Shown here: positions 12,932-22,206 of the stretch, piece after piece
Position numbering within the stretch: the stretch's first letter is position 1
How the letters are laid out: the number at the start of each line of letters is the position of its first letter
Assembly: GCF_000717275.1 (NCBI RefSeq)
Contig: NZ_JNYV01000002.1
Location: forward strand, 1,302,001 to 1,366,000
Length of the DNA stretch: 64,000 nucleotides
Source: Kitasatospora arboriphila
Lineage (GTDB): Bacteria; Actinomycetota; Actinomycetes; Mycobacteriales; Mycobacteriaceae
Direction: 5' to 3'
Notes under the pieces: model-generated
The model's input: only the letters and a program-made list of their open reading frames with translations
Databases searched by the model: none
Told to the model about the DNA's origin: nothing
Program-made: the position numbers and the translations under genes

Positions 12932-13031
12932 GGCAGTACCTGGCTCAGTGATCGTTCCACCTCCACGCCCACCTCGACTGCAAACCGGCCGCCTGGGAGT
13001 CTATCGGTTCGCCGCAGCGTATTCTTCCACC

Positions 13032-13907
13032 GTGCTGGTCGATGTCATGTTGCCGTTCTACGGGGACGTCGCCCTCTTCAAGACCGCCGTGCGCAGCGTC
13101 CTCGCCCAGACCCACGGCGACTTCCGCCTGGTGATGGTCGACGACCAATACCCGGACCCCGAACCCGCACGCTGGCTGCAGGAATTGACGGACCCCCGGG
13201 TGCACTACCTGCGCAACAAGGAGAATCTCGGGGTCAACGGCAACTTCCGTCGATGTGTGGACCTGGTGCAGGCGCCCGCGTTCAGCATTATGGGATGCGA
13301 TGACGTGATGGCCCCCGACCACCTGGCGCGAGCGGTTGACGCACTGGAGAGTCACCACGAGGCAGCGGTGGTACAGCCAGGGGTCGACGTCATCGATTCC
13401 GCAGGTGAGGTCGTCCGCCCGCTGGGCGATCGGGTCAAGGCATCGATGGCCCCCACGTCGCCCACCACACTGAGCGGCGAGTCGATGGCGCAGAGCCTCT
13501 ACCGCGGGAACTGGACGTACTTCCCGTCACTGGTCTGGCGCACCGAGATCGCGGCGCCCATCGGTTTCCGGTCCGGTCTCGAGGTGGCCCTCGACCTGGG
13601 GCTGCTCACCGACATCGCCCGCGCGGGTGGATCGATGGTGTTCGACCCCCACGTCACCTTTCACTACCGGCGCCATCAGCAGTCCGTCAGCTCGGTGCGC
13701 GCGGTCGACGGCCGCCGGTTCGAGGAGGAACGCGCCTTCTTCGAGACCGAGGCATCGCGCTGCCGCGAGCGGGGATGGTCCAGAGCCGAACGGGCCGCCC
13801 GACGGCACGTCACCTCGAGGCTCAACGCGGCGACGCTCTTGCCGAGCGCGTTAGTCGGCCGGCAATGGAGCGTCGCCCGGGCCCTGGGACGGCACGTCGT
13901 GCGCTGA
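13032..13907 (+). CDS. family 2 glycosyltransferase
   Basis: The 291-residue GT2 begins VDVMLPFYGDVALFKTAVRSVLAQTHGDF, then shows MVDDQYPDP, NKENLGVNGNFRRC and the DxD-like MGCDDVMAPDH. The acceptor domain ends with TFHYRRHQQSVS, the common HYRxHxxS motif of rhamnosyl/galactosyltransferases of this family. GTG 13032 or ATG 13047 can start it; sequence farther upstream is antisense to the other GT2. The 3' end overlaps the convergent flippase gene by 57 nt. Confidence 0.85.
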   Translation: MLVDVMLPFYGDVALFKTAVRSVLAQTHGDFRLVMVDDQYPDPEPARWLQELTDPRVHYLRNKENLGVNGNFRRCVDLVQAPAFSIMGCDDVMAPDHLARAVDALESHHEAAVVQPGVDVIDSAGEVVRPLGDRVKASMAPTSPTTLSGESMAQSLYRGNWTYFPSLVWRTEIAAPIGFRSGLEVALDLGLLTDIARAGGSMVFDPHVTFHYRRHQQSVSSVRAVDGRRFEEERAFFETEASRCRERGWSRAERAARRHVTSRLNAATLLPSALVGRQWSVARALGRHVVR

Positions 13908-15137
13908 CCCGCCGCGCGCTGCCAGCAGATGTACGGCGATGCCCACCAGCGGTCCGACCATCAGGGCGATCGGGACGCGGACCGTCAGGTCGGCGGGGAT
14001 GAACAGCAGTCCCACGCTCACCGCCGTCGCCAGCCACCATCCGGCGGCATAGAGCCGATGTCGGCCGGCGGCCAGCGCCATCGCCCCGGTCAGGGTCAGC
14101 ATCGCCATCGCCACGGCCCCGGCGGTCAGTGCGGCGACGGCGACGTCCGACAGCTGGTAGTCGGCGCCGAAGACGGTCTCGAGGAGCCACGGTCCGGTCA
14201 GCCACGCAGCCAGGATCCCGACGAAACCGACCGCAAGAACGGCAGCAGCCGGTGACGCGACCGACCGCAGGATGTGATCACGGCCGTCGACGAAGCGGCT
14301 GATCAATACACCCTGAAAGCTGTTCAGCGGGACCAGGAGTGGCGCACGGGTGAGCGTGACCGCAAGGATCACCGCGCCGGCAGACGCGTCGAGGCCGTCG
14401 CTGGAGATCGAGATCAGCACGGGGAACCCCATCACGAGAACAGCGCTCGCCATTGCGGCGGTCATCGCCGTGAGCATGTTGCGCGCCAGATCACCAGATG
14501 GGATATCGCCGCGTGCGCCGAGCGCCCCCCGTGCGCCGGCAAAGACGGCCAGGACGACCGCGGTGGAAACCGTGCCCGCGACCGTGATGACCAAGAAGGC
14601 CTGCAGGCCCCACCCGGCAGCCACCGCGACCACGGTGAGCAGCAGTCGGATCAACGCGTCGACAACGAGAAGGGCCGAGAAAACGCCCCATCGACCCAGC
14701 CCGGACAGCACGCCGCCCAGCCCCGCGTAGAGACCGAACGCCGCGACACCTGCCGTCAGCAGCAGCACCGATTCGACACGGTCCGACTCGAACACCACCC
14801 CGGCCCAGGCAAGGGAGGTGACGGCGACGAGGGCAGCCAGGGCGAGGCCGAGAATCGCGTTCATCGGCATCGGCCGGGCACCGGTGCTGCGCCCTCGTTC
14901 ACGCGCGCGCCGAACCGCGCGGGTGGTCTCCTGCAACTGACCGTTCTGGGTGCCGGTCACCAACCCGTACGCGGCCCAGAAGACGGCGAATGCCGCGTAC
15001 CCGTCGGCGCCCAGGGCGCGTGCCGCCAGCAACAGCACGAGGTAACCCGACGCCGCAGCCACCACGGTGGCCACTGCCACCCGGCCCAGGGAATCACGAG
15101 TACTCGGAGCCACATTGCTCGCCGGGCCTTCACTCAT
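13851..15137 (-). CDS. Wzx/MATE-like polysaccharide flippase
   Basis: The 428-residue protein is predicted to cross the membrane 12 or more times and has the organisation of lipopolysaccharide/O-unit flippases: AAASGYLVLLLAARALGADGYAAFAVFWAAYGLVTG in TM1-2 with the conserved A-LG-x-x-x-Y-A-x-F pattern, and late pairs of TMs separated by short loops. It would flip a lipid-linked oligosaccharide made by the nearby glycosyltransferases. Its ATG overlaps the M1 peptidase stop by one base (TGATG), so the two are co-transcribed. The C-terminal 57 nt overlap the convergent GT2. Confidence 0.8.
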   Translation of the reverse strand: MSEGPASNVAPSTRDSLGRVAVATVVAAASGYLVLLLAARALGADGYAAFAVFWAAYGLVTGTQNGQLQETTRAVRRARERGRSTGARPMPMNAILGLALAALVAVTSLAWAGVVFESDRVESVLLLTAGVAAFGLYAGLGGVLSGLGRWGVFSALLVVDALIRLLLTVVAVAAGWGLQAFLVITVAGTVSTAVVLAVFAGARGALGARGDIPSGDLARNMLTAMTAAMASAVLVMGFPVLISISSDGLDASAGAVILAVTLTRAPLLVPLNSFQGVLISRFVDGRDHILRSVASPAAAVLAVGFVGILAAWLTGPWLLETVFGADYQLSDVAVAALTAGAVAMAMLTLTGAMALAAGRHRLYAAGWWLATAVSVGLLFIPADLTVRVPIALMVGPLVGIAVHLLAARGGSAHDVPSQGPGDAPLPAD

Positions 15138-16537
15138 CAGGGACCCGGGTAGGGCGGCAGCGCCTTCTGCTCGAGCCACTGGTGCCACAGATCGTGCAGC
15201 GGCTGTGGGCTGTACCGGGCGGCGAGTCCGGAGAAGTCCTCGGTGCTGATCGAGCTGTAGCGGTATTCGCGGGTCCATTCGCGCAACAGGGCGAAGAAGT
15301 TGTTGTCGCCGAGGGTCTTTCGCAGCGCGTGAAGGGTGAGTGCGCCCCGCTTGTACACGACGTCGTCGAACATGCGCGCGGGTCCGGGATCACCGATCGC
15401 AAGATCCTGCGACGACGAGGCGAGACGGTCATAGTATTTGCGCGACTGCGCTTCGGCCGTGAGCCCGCCCGAGCGTTCCGACCACAGCCATTCGCTGTAG
15501 CAGGCGAAGCCCTCGTGAAGCCAGATGTCTTTCCACCGCGACAGCGTGAGGGAATTGCCGAACCACTGATGAGCGAGCTCGTGCGCGATGAGACGTTCGG
15601 AAGATCCCGAGCCGTCGCAGTGGTTGGCCCCGAAGATCGACAGACCCTGTGCCTCGATGGGGATCTCGAGTTCGTCGTCGGTGACCACCACGGAGTATTC
15701 GGGAAACGGGTAGGGCCCGAACCACTCGATGAACGCCTCCATGATGCGTGCCTGGTTGACGAACTCGGCATCGAAGTCCCTGCGCAGTCTCGGCGGGATC
15801 ACCGCATGGATCGGCACCGGCTTGGTCGTCAGGGTCTGCCGCGTGTACTGACCGATCTGGATGGTGGCGAGGTACGACGCCATCGGCTCCACCTGCTCGT
15901 AGACCCAGGTGGTCTGGGCGGCCTTGGTCCGTTTGCGCTGCAGCGACCCGTTGGCCACCGCCATGAACGGGCTGTCGGTGGTGATCGAGATACCGTATGC
16001 CGCTTTGGAGATCGGGTGGTCATCACACGGAAACCACGACGCCGCGCCGTTGGGCTGACTCGCCACGAGCGAGCCCTCGGTGAGCTCCTCCCAGCCGACC
16101 TCACCCCACCGGCCGCGTATCGGACGCGGATTGCCCGAGTACTTCACCACCACGGTCATCACGCCGCCCGGTGGCAGCTCGTCTTCCATCGTGACCGTCA
16201 ACTTGTTGCTGCGGTGACTGAATCGCCGCGCGCGGGTGCCGTTGACCGTCACCCGGTCGACCTTGAGGGCGCCTGAAAGATCGAGTGCGAATCGGTTCAG
16301 GGTGATGATCGTGGTGGCCGTGATGGTCGCGGTCCCGGAAAGCCGGTTCGTCGCCACCCGGTATTCGAGGTCGAGGTCGTAGCGGGACACGCGATAACCG
16401 AGGTTGCCGTTGGCGGGCAGATACGGATCGATGCCGTCCAAAGGATCGCCGAGAAGCGGTTGACCTGTCCCGGAGGAACGTCGGCCCGCTTTACCTGGCA
16501 CTAATCCTCCTATTCGGCCCCACGTTTGGTCTTTCAT
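15137..16537 (-). CDS. M1 family zinc metallopeptidase
   Basis: The 466-residue protein is a compact gluzincin aminopeptidase. It has the zinc site H319-E320-LA-H323 (HELAHQWFG) with the third ligand E342 (WLHEGFACYSEW) and an N-terminal beta-rich domain. The exopeptidase GAMEN position is occupied by IEAQG, so it is a divergent member of the class represented in actinobacteria by roughly 450-residue cytosolic or surface enzymes. No signal peptide is seen. It is translationally coupled to the flippase gene and divergent from the DoxX gene. Confidence 0.9.
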   Translation of the reverse strand: MKDQTWGRIGGLVPGKAGRRSSGTGQPLLGDPLDGIDPYLPANGNLGYRVSRYDLDLEYRVATNRLSGTATITATTIITLNRFALDLSGALKVDRVTVNGTRARRFSHRSNKLTVTMEDELPPGGVMTVVVKYSGNPRPIRGRWGEVGWEELTEGSLVASQPNGAASWFPCDDHPISKAAYGISITTDSPFMAVANGSLQRKRTKAAQTTWVYEQVEPMASYLATIQIGQYTRQTLTTKPVPIHAVIPPRLRRDFDAEFVNQARIMEAFIEWFGPYPFPEYSVVVTDDELEIPIEAQGLSIFGANHCDGSGSSERLIAHELAHQWFGNSLTLSRWKDIWLHEGFACYSEWLWSERSGGLTAEAQSRKYYDRLASSSQDLAIGDPGPARMFDDVVYKRGALTLHALRKTLGDNNFFALLREWTREYRYSSISTEDFSGLAARYSPQPLHDLWHQWLEQKALPPYPGP

Positions 16538-16635
16538 GACGTTACATGGCTCCTAGGGCGATGGCGCTCTGAGACCCGTGGGGCCGCTTGCCCGGAAACA
16601 CACCTATGTGCCAAACGACCTGGAGGATGGAAGTC

Positions 16636-17082
16636 ATGGGCATCACGAGGAATCTCGCATCGTTTGTCGCCCGAGTGATTCTCGGCATCATCTTCATCTT
16701 CCACGGCTGGCAGAAGCTGAACAAAGACGGGATCGACGCCACCGAGGCGTACTTCAAGTCGTTGGACATCCCTCTGCCCGCGGCCGCTGCGTGGTACTCG
16801 GCGCTGGTCGAGTTCGGCGGTGGAATCCTGCTCATCCTCGGAGTTCTCACTCCGCTGGTGTCGTTGCTGCTGATCGCCGACATGATCGGCGCGATCTTCT
16901 ACGCGCACATCGACAACGGATTCTGGAACGCCGATCAAGGCTACGAACTGCCGCTGGCGCTGATTGCAGGCCTCGTAGCCGTCGGCTTCGCCGACACCGG
17001 CCGGATCGGTGGCGACGGATACCTGATGAATCGCCGGCGCCGCCGCCGCGACCTCAAACGCGACCGCGACGTCGCGTACTGA
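16636..17082 (+). CDS. DoxX family membrane protein
   Basis: The 148-residue protein has four hydrophobic helices and the DoxX signatures ARVILGIIFIFHGWQKL and ALVEFGGGILLILGVLTPL. DoxX members are associated with thiol/redox homeostasis; in M. tuberculosis one interacts with superoxide dismutase. A basic tail (RRRRRRDLKRDRD) follows TM4. The start is ATG 16636, 9 nt after GGAGG (16622-16626); an earlier in-frame ATG at 16627 would sit on the ribosome-binding site. It converges on the Pls-type synthetase. Confidence 0.9.
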   Translation: MGITRNLASFVARVILGIIFIFHGWQKLNKDGIDATEAYFKSLDIPLPAAAAWYSALVEFGGGILLILGVLTPLVSLLLIADMIGAIFYAHIDNGFWNADQGYELPLALIAGLVAVGFADTGRIGGDGYLMNRRRRRRDLKRDRDVAY

Positions 17083-17120
17083 CAACCGGCTCGTCACCCT
17101 CCCGCACTGATTCCGGGCCC

Positions 17121-20100
17121 TCAATTCCAGGGCGCGATCGGATTGCCTTGCCAGCGGGTCGAATCGGGCACCACGTCGCCGCGCATCACCAGCGACGCAG
17201 GGCCGACGGTCGCCCCGTCGCCGAGACCTGAGGCAGGCAGCGCGACGCAGTGCGGCCCCAGGGTGGCGCCGGCGCCCAGGACGACTTCGTCCATGGCCAT
17301 CACCCGATCGTGGAACAGATGGGTCTGCACCACGCAGCCCCGGGCGACGGTGGCGCCGTCACCGAGGCGAACCAGGTCGGCCTCGGGCAGCCAGTACGTT
17401 TCGCACCAGACGCCCTTACCGATGTGGGCCCCGAGCATTCTCAGCCACAGGTTGAGGATGGGTGTTCCGGTGGCGGCGTTGGCGAACCACGGGGCCGCGA
17501 CCGTCTCGACGAACGCGTCCGACAACTCGTTGCGCCAGACGAACGAGCTCCACAGCGGATACTCCGTGGCCCGGATACGTCCCACCACAGCCCATTTGGC
17601 GGCGGCCGCGATGCAGCAGGCGGCTGCTCCGGCCACCAACAGCACCAGCCCGCTCACGGCTGCCGACACGTAGATGTTCGATTCCTGCGAGATGTACTGC
17701 AAGCCGATCAGTACGAACAACCCCAGGCCGAAGGTGATCATCACCGGGATCAGACGCAAGGTCTCCACCGATGCGCGGGCCACCTTCAACTTCATCGGCG
17801 GATCGAACGTCCGCGAGGTGTCCGATTGTGCGGCCGCCCGGCGCAGTCGTACCGGTGGGCTGCCGAGCCAGCTCGACCCCGACTTGGCCTTGCTCGGGGT
17901 GGCCGAGAGCACCGCCACCAGAGAGTTCTTCGGGACCTTGCGCCCCGGCCCGGTCATCCCGGAGTTGCCGAGGAAAGCGCGTTTGCCCACCTTGGCCTCA
18001 TCGATGTGCATCCATCCGCCGCCCAGTTCGTACGAGGCGACCATCGTGTCGTCGGCGAGGAACGCCCCGTCACCGACCGTGGTGAACTTCGGGATCACCA
18101 GCGCGGTCGAGATCTCGGTGCCCTTGCCGATGTCGGCGCCGAGCAACCGGAACCACCACGGTGTCAGCAGTGAGGCGTACAGCGGGAACAGGAAGGTGCG
18201 GGCAGAGTCCATCAGGCGTTCGGTGGCCCACACCTGCCAGCCGGTCCGCGACCGCACCGGGTGGTAGCCCTCGCGCATCCCGAGGGAGAGCAGGCGCACC
18301 AGCACCACCGTGATGAATGCGAAGACCAGCAGGCTCACCATGGTCGCGGCCGGCAGGAGCGCGAGCGCGCGCAATGCCACCGATCGCAGCCGGTCCGCGC
18401 TGCCGGCCCACGCGCCGATCACGGCGAGCCCGGCACACAGGGAGATGAGCGGAACGCCGGCCAGCGCGATCGACGACAAACCGAAGATCGGCACCCAATA
18501 GCTGCGCCGTGGCGGCCGGTGGTGGGGCCAGGGGCGCTGGGCCTTACCGGTTTTCACCGCGGGTGACCCGGCCCAGTGCTGGCCGCCCTTGACCCGGCCC
18601 ATCACCGCCGAACCGGGGGCGATCTCGGCGTTGGCTCCGATGGTGGTGCCGGGCAACAAGGTCGAGCGCGATCCCACGCTGGCGCCGGCACCGATCTCGA
18701 TGTCGCCGATGTGGACCACGTCGCCGTCGATCCACCAGCCGGCCAGGTCCACCTCCGGCTCGACAGAGCAGCCGTCGCCGAGGGTGATCAGGCCGGTGAC
18801 CGGTGGGAGCGTGTGCATGTCCACTCCGTGGCCGATCTGAGCGCCCAGCGATCGGGCGAAGTAGATCATCCAGGGGGCACCGGCGAGGTTGGCTGCGCCG
18901 CTGGCCTCGGTGAGTCGCTCGGCGATCCACAACCGTAGGTGCACCGAGCCGCCGCGTGGATAATCACCCGGCGCCACCCCGGCGAGCAGCAAGCGGATCC
19001 CGCCCGCGGCGATGGCCATCCGGCCCAGCGGGGTGATGAAGACGATGAACGCCGCCAACACCACCCACCAGTTCACCGGATGGACCCACCGTGCGTCGGT
19101 GAACCATGCGAGCACGTTGTTGATCACCGCGAGCCAGGTGACCCACTGCAGCCCCGTGAGAGTTGTCAGCGGCACCGACAACGCCATCTGCGCAAGACCG
19201 GTCCGGCGGGGGGTGGGCCGAACGATGCGCTTTTCGGTCACCGCGCCGGGGTTGATGTCGTCGAGCATCTGCGCCAGCGAGCCGAGCCGAGGATGGTCGT
19301 AGAGATCGGCGACCGTCACCGTGGGAAAGCGTTCACGCAGGGCGGTGACCAGCTGTGCGGCAGCCAGCGAACCGCCTCCTTCGGAGAAGAAGTCGGTCTC
19401 GGCGTCGGTGATCGACACCCCGAGCACCGCGGTCCAGCGCTCGGCCACCCACGCCTCGGTGGAGTTCAGGTCGCCGGGCGTCTGGTCGTCGCCGGACGAC
19501 GGCAGGGGCCAGGGCAGCGCGTTGCGGTCGACCTTGCCCGACGTGCGGGTCGGGAGTTCGTCCACCAGGACGAGCCGGGGGATCAGTGCGGCGGGCAATT
19601 GGTCGGAGAGCCGGTCGCGGGCGAGTGCGATGTCGAAGTCGGGGTCGGTGGACACGAGATAACCCACGAGGACCGAGTTGCCTGCGGCGGACTTGCGCAC
19701 CGCCGCGGCGGCGCCACCGACACCCGGCAGATGCTGCAGCGCGTTGTCGACCTCGCCGAGCTCGATCCGTCGGCCACCGACCTTCACCTGGTCGTCGGCG
19801 CGGCCCATGAAGACCAGGCCTTCGGGTTCGAAACGCACCAGGTCGCCACTGCGGTACGCGCGATCCCAACCGAGTGTGGCCATGGGGGAGTACTTCTCGG
19901 CATCTTTGGCCGGGTCGAGATACCGGGCCAGACCCACTCCACCGATCACCAGCTCGCCGATCTCGCCGGGCGCAACGGGCTGCCCGTCGCCATCGACCAC
20001 CGCAAGATCCCAACCGGCCAGCGGCAAACCGATGCGGACGGGCATGGTGCCGTCGAGCTGCGCGGCGCACGCCACCACGGTCGCCTCGGTGGGGCCGTAG

Positions 20101-20999
20101 GTGTTCCACACCTCGCGGCCGTCGACGGCAAGACGGGCACCGAGCTCGGGCGGGCAGGCCTCGCCGCCGAAGATCAGCAGCCGCACCGCTTCGAGGGCCT
20201 CCGGTGGCCACAGCGACGCCAGGGTCGGAACCGTCGAGACAACAGTGATGTCACGTTGCACCAGCCAAGGCCCGAGGTCCATACCCGACCTCACGAGCGC
20301 GCGTGGCGCAGGCACCAGGCATGCGCCGTAGCGCCAGGCGAGCCACATCTCTTCGCAGGACGCGTCGAAAGCGACCGACAGGCCGGCCAGGACCCGGTCG
20401 CCCGGTCCCAGCGGCTCGTCCTGCAGGAACATCTCGGCCTCGGCGTCGACGAATGCGGCGGCATTGCGGTGGGTCACCGCCACACCCTTCGGAGTCCCTG
20501 TGGAACCGGAGGTGAAGATGATCCACGCGTCGTCCTCGACGGTCGGTCGCTGGGCATCGGCCGGCCGGTCGACGTCGCCATCGCCCGAACGGGAAAGACC
20601 GAGGTCGGACGGCCATCGCAGACCGTCGGCTCCGAGTACGGCCGCCACCTGGGCCTCGCCGAAGACGAGTGTCGCCCGCTCGGGTGGATCGTCGGCGTCC
20701 ACCGGAACGTAGGCGGCACCGGCCGCCAGCGTCGAGAGGATGGCCAGGTACAGCTCGCGTGAGCCCGAGGGCATGCGGATCCCGATGCGGTCGCCCCGGC
20801 CGATGCCGCGGCTGCCGAGCCACGCCGCGCCCTCGTCGATCAGGTCGATGACCTCGGAGTAGGTGAGAACCAACTCCCCGTCGTCGATGGCGGGTGCATC
20901 CGGATGAGCTGACGCGGTTTCGGTCAGGATGTCGATCAGGGTGCGTGCGGTCGGCGCCTGCGCTGATCTGCTGAACTGCGCTAGGGTCGGAGCTGTCAC
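17121..20999 (-). CDS. Pls/PosA-type synthetase, lysine-like adenylation pocket
   Basis: The 1292-residue protein has a full adenylation domain (about 25-510; TSGSTGTPKG, YGPTEAT, YRSGDL, GKVDRNALP), a carrier domain near 520-590 (DFFSEGGGSLAAAQLV), then TM segments alternating with left-handed-beta-helix acyltransferase-like repeats to the C-terminus. This is the architecture of epsilon-poly-L-lysine synthetase (Pls), which polymerises one amino acid through tandem C-terminal domains. Aligning to GrsA I read the pocket as D-A-E-S-I-G-T-V-V-K, close to a known lysine code (DAESIGSVCK). A homopolymer product is inferred from family. The start is GTG 20999 with aaagga 7-8 nt upstream. Confidence 0.88.
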   Translation of the reverse strand: MTAPTLAQFSRSAQAPTARTLIDILTETASAHPDAPAIDDGELVLTYSEVIDLIDEGAAWLGSRGIGRGDRIGIRMPSGSRELYLAILSTLAAGAAYVPVDADDPPERATLVFGEAQVAAVLGADGLRWPSDLGLSRSGDGDVDRPADAQRPTVEDDAWIIFTSGSTGTPKGVAVTHRNAAAFVDAEAEMFLQDEPLGPGDRVLAGLSVAFDASCEEMWLAWRYGACLVPAPRALVRSGMDLGPWLVQRDITVVSTVPTLASLWPPEALEAVRLLIFGGEACPPELGARLAVDGREVWNTYGPTEATVVACAAQLDGTMPVRIGLPLAGWDLAVVDGDGQPVAPGEIGELVIGGVGLARYLDPAKDAEKYSPMATLGWDRAYRSGDLVRFEPEGLVFMGRADDQVKVGGRRIELGEVDNALQHLPGVGGAAAAVRKSAAGNSVLVGYLVSTDPDFDIALARDRLSDQLPAALIPRLVLVDELPTRTSGKVDRNALPWPLPSSGDDQTPGDLNSTEAWVAERWTAVLGVSITDAETDFFSEGGGSLAAAQLVTALRERFPTVTVADLYDHPRLGSLAQMLDDINPGAVTEKRIVRPTPRRTGLAQMALSVPLTTLTGLQWVTWLAVINNVLAWFTDARWVHPVNWWVVLAAFIVFITPLGRMAIAAGGIRLLLAGVAPGDYPRGGSVHLRLWIAERLTEASGAANLAGAPWMIYFARSLGAQIGHGVDMHTLPPVTGLITLGDGCSVEPEVDLAGWWIDGDVVHIGDIEIGAGASVGSRSTLLPGTTIGANAEIAPGSAVMGRVKGGQHWAGSPAVKTGKAQRPWPHHRPPRRSYWVPIFGLSSIALAGVPLISLCAGLAVIGAWAGSADRLRSVALRALALLPAATMVSLLVFAFITVVLVRLLSLGMREGYHPVRSRTGWQVWATERLMDSARTFLFPLYASLLTPWWFRLLGADIGKGTEISTALVIPKFTTVGDGAFLADDTMVASYELGGGWMHIDEAKVGKRAFLGNSGMTGPGRKVPKNSLVAVLSATPSKAKSGSSWLGSPPVRLRRAAAQSDTSRTFDPPMKLKVARASVETLRLIPVMITFGLGLFVLIGLQYISQESNIYVSAAVSGLVLLVAGAAACCIAAAAKWAVVGRIRATEYPLWSSFVWRNELSDAFVETVAAPWFANAATGTPILNLWLRMLGAHIGKGVWCETYWLPEADLVRLGDGATVARGCVVQTHLFHDRVMAMDEVVLGAGATLGPHCVALPASGLGDGATVGPASLVMRGDVVPDSTRWQGNPIAPWN

Positions 21000-21121
21000 C
21001 GAGGTCCTTTCTCAAGTCAAAGAATGCCTATTGTCGCAGCAGGAACCGGCCGCGCGAAGCCAACCAGATCACAAATCACCGTGTCCATTCGTGCGCGCGC
21101 AGGTCGCGAGGGCGCATGATG

Positions 21122-21158
21122 GGGTGAACTTCACCAACGGTTCGCCTTGGGTTCACCC
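21122..21158. promoter_or_regulatory. inverted GGTGAA repeats upstream of esterase gene
   Basis: Three half-sites occur: GGTGAA-C-TTCACC (21123-21135, perfect 6-1-6 dyad) and GTTCACCC (21151-21158), which also pairs with GGGTGAAC at 21122-21129. They lie in the 225-bp gap between the divergent Pls-type gene and the alpha/beta hydrolase gene, 67-103 nt before the latter. They probably form a regulator binding site; the regulator is unknown. Confidence 0.5.
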
Positions 21159-21224
21159 ATCCGGGGTAGCCGCCGTGGTCGCCGAAACCGCCGCGCCGCA
21201 CGACTGGACGCCTGGAGGTTCGCC

Positions 21225-22202
21225 ATGACCGTCACCACACACAGACACCCGAGTCTGCGCTCGTACCCGATCTGGCTGGGCTCTCGGCTGTTCGTCAAAC
21301 CGGCCCTCGCACTGTGGCCGATCAGCGTGTTCGGGCTCCGGCCGCTGTTCATGATCGATGAACTGTTCGCACTGGCCCCAGGCCCCCGCGGCGTCGTCCG
21401 CGAGCAGATGACCCTCGCCGGTCGGCCGGTCGAACTGATGGTGCCCGCCGGACCCAGCAAACGTGATGACGCGACCGCCGTGCTGTACCTGCACGGCGGG
21501 GCCCTGGTGGTGTGTGGGCTGGCCACGCACCGTGCGGTCGCGGCCCGCCTGTGCCTCGACATCGACCTGCCGCTCTACTCGGTGGCCTACCGGCAGCTCC
21601 CGGAGGCAGGGGTGGGCACCTCGGTCACCGACGCCTATCAGGCCTATCGGGAACTGGTGCTTGAGCGTGGTTTCAACCGCGTCATCGTGGCGGGGGATTC
21701 GGCAGGCGGGTTCCTCGCCGCCAAGGTGATCGAGTTCGCCCACCGCGACGGATTGCCGCGCCCGGTCGCGTACGTGGCCTATTCGCCGCTCCTCGACCTC
21801 GACATGGCGAGCAATCCTGATCGCACCAGCAGGTCGGATGCGTACCTGCCGATGAGCAAATTCGCCAAGCTCGCCCCGAAGTTCGACAAAGGCCCGATCG
21901 CCCTGCCCGGTGCTCGTTCGGTAATCGACATCGACAGCGAGGCCTTCCCGCCGACGATCGTGGTGACCGCCGAGGATGAGATGCTCGAACCCGATGCGGT
22001 GGCACTGGTGGAGAAGTTGATGGCCGACGGCGTGCAGGCCGACCTGCACAGCCATTCATGGCAGGTACACGCCTTCCCGGTTCTCGCCGGTCGTCTGCCC
22101 GATGCCATGAGAGCAATCGCGAGGACCGCCGCATTTGCCACAGCAGCCGCGACCGGATCCGGCCGAAAAGGCCGCGGACGATCACTACAAGGAGTGGGAT
22201 AG
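21225..22202 (+). CDS. alpha/beta hydrolase, HSL-type esterase
   Basis: The 325-residue enzyme belongs to the hormone-sensitive-lipase group. It has the oxyanion motif HGGA (in YLHGGALVVCG, a variant of HGGG), nucleophile GDSAGG, acid VVTAEDEMLEPD and His in SWQVHAFPVL, all in order. It probably hydrolyses short-chain esters; the natural substrate is unknown. ATG 21225 follows GGAGGT (21214-21219), which settles the start. The next gene begins 4 nt after its stop, so it is likely co-transcribed with gcdH. Confidence 0.9.
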   Translation: MTVTTHRHPSLRSYPIWLGSRLFVKPALALWPISVFGLRPLFMIDELFALAPGPRGVVREQMTLAGRPVELMVPAGPSKRDDATAVLYLHGGALVVCGLATHRAVAARLCLDIDLPLYSVAYRQLPEAGVGTSVTDAYQAYRELVLERGFNRVIVAGDSAGGFLAAKVIEFAHRDGLPRPVAYVAYSPLLDLDMASNPDRTSRSDAYLPMSKFAKLAPKFDKGPIALPGARSVIDIDSEAFPPTIVVTAEDEMLEPDAVALVEKLMADGVQADLHSHSWQVHAFPVLAGRLPDAMRAIARTAAFATAAATGSGRKGRGRSLQGVG

Positions 22203-22206
22203 CCCG

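Noticed and set aside
18939..20762. 607-codon open frame antisense to the Pls-type gene
   Set aside because: Its translation is rich in His, Arg, Gly and Gln with no domain, typical of the complement of a high-GC gene. The sense strand encodes clear A and PCP motifs.
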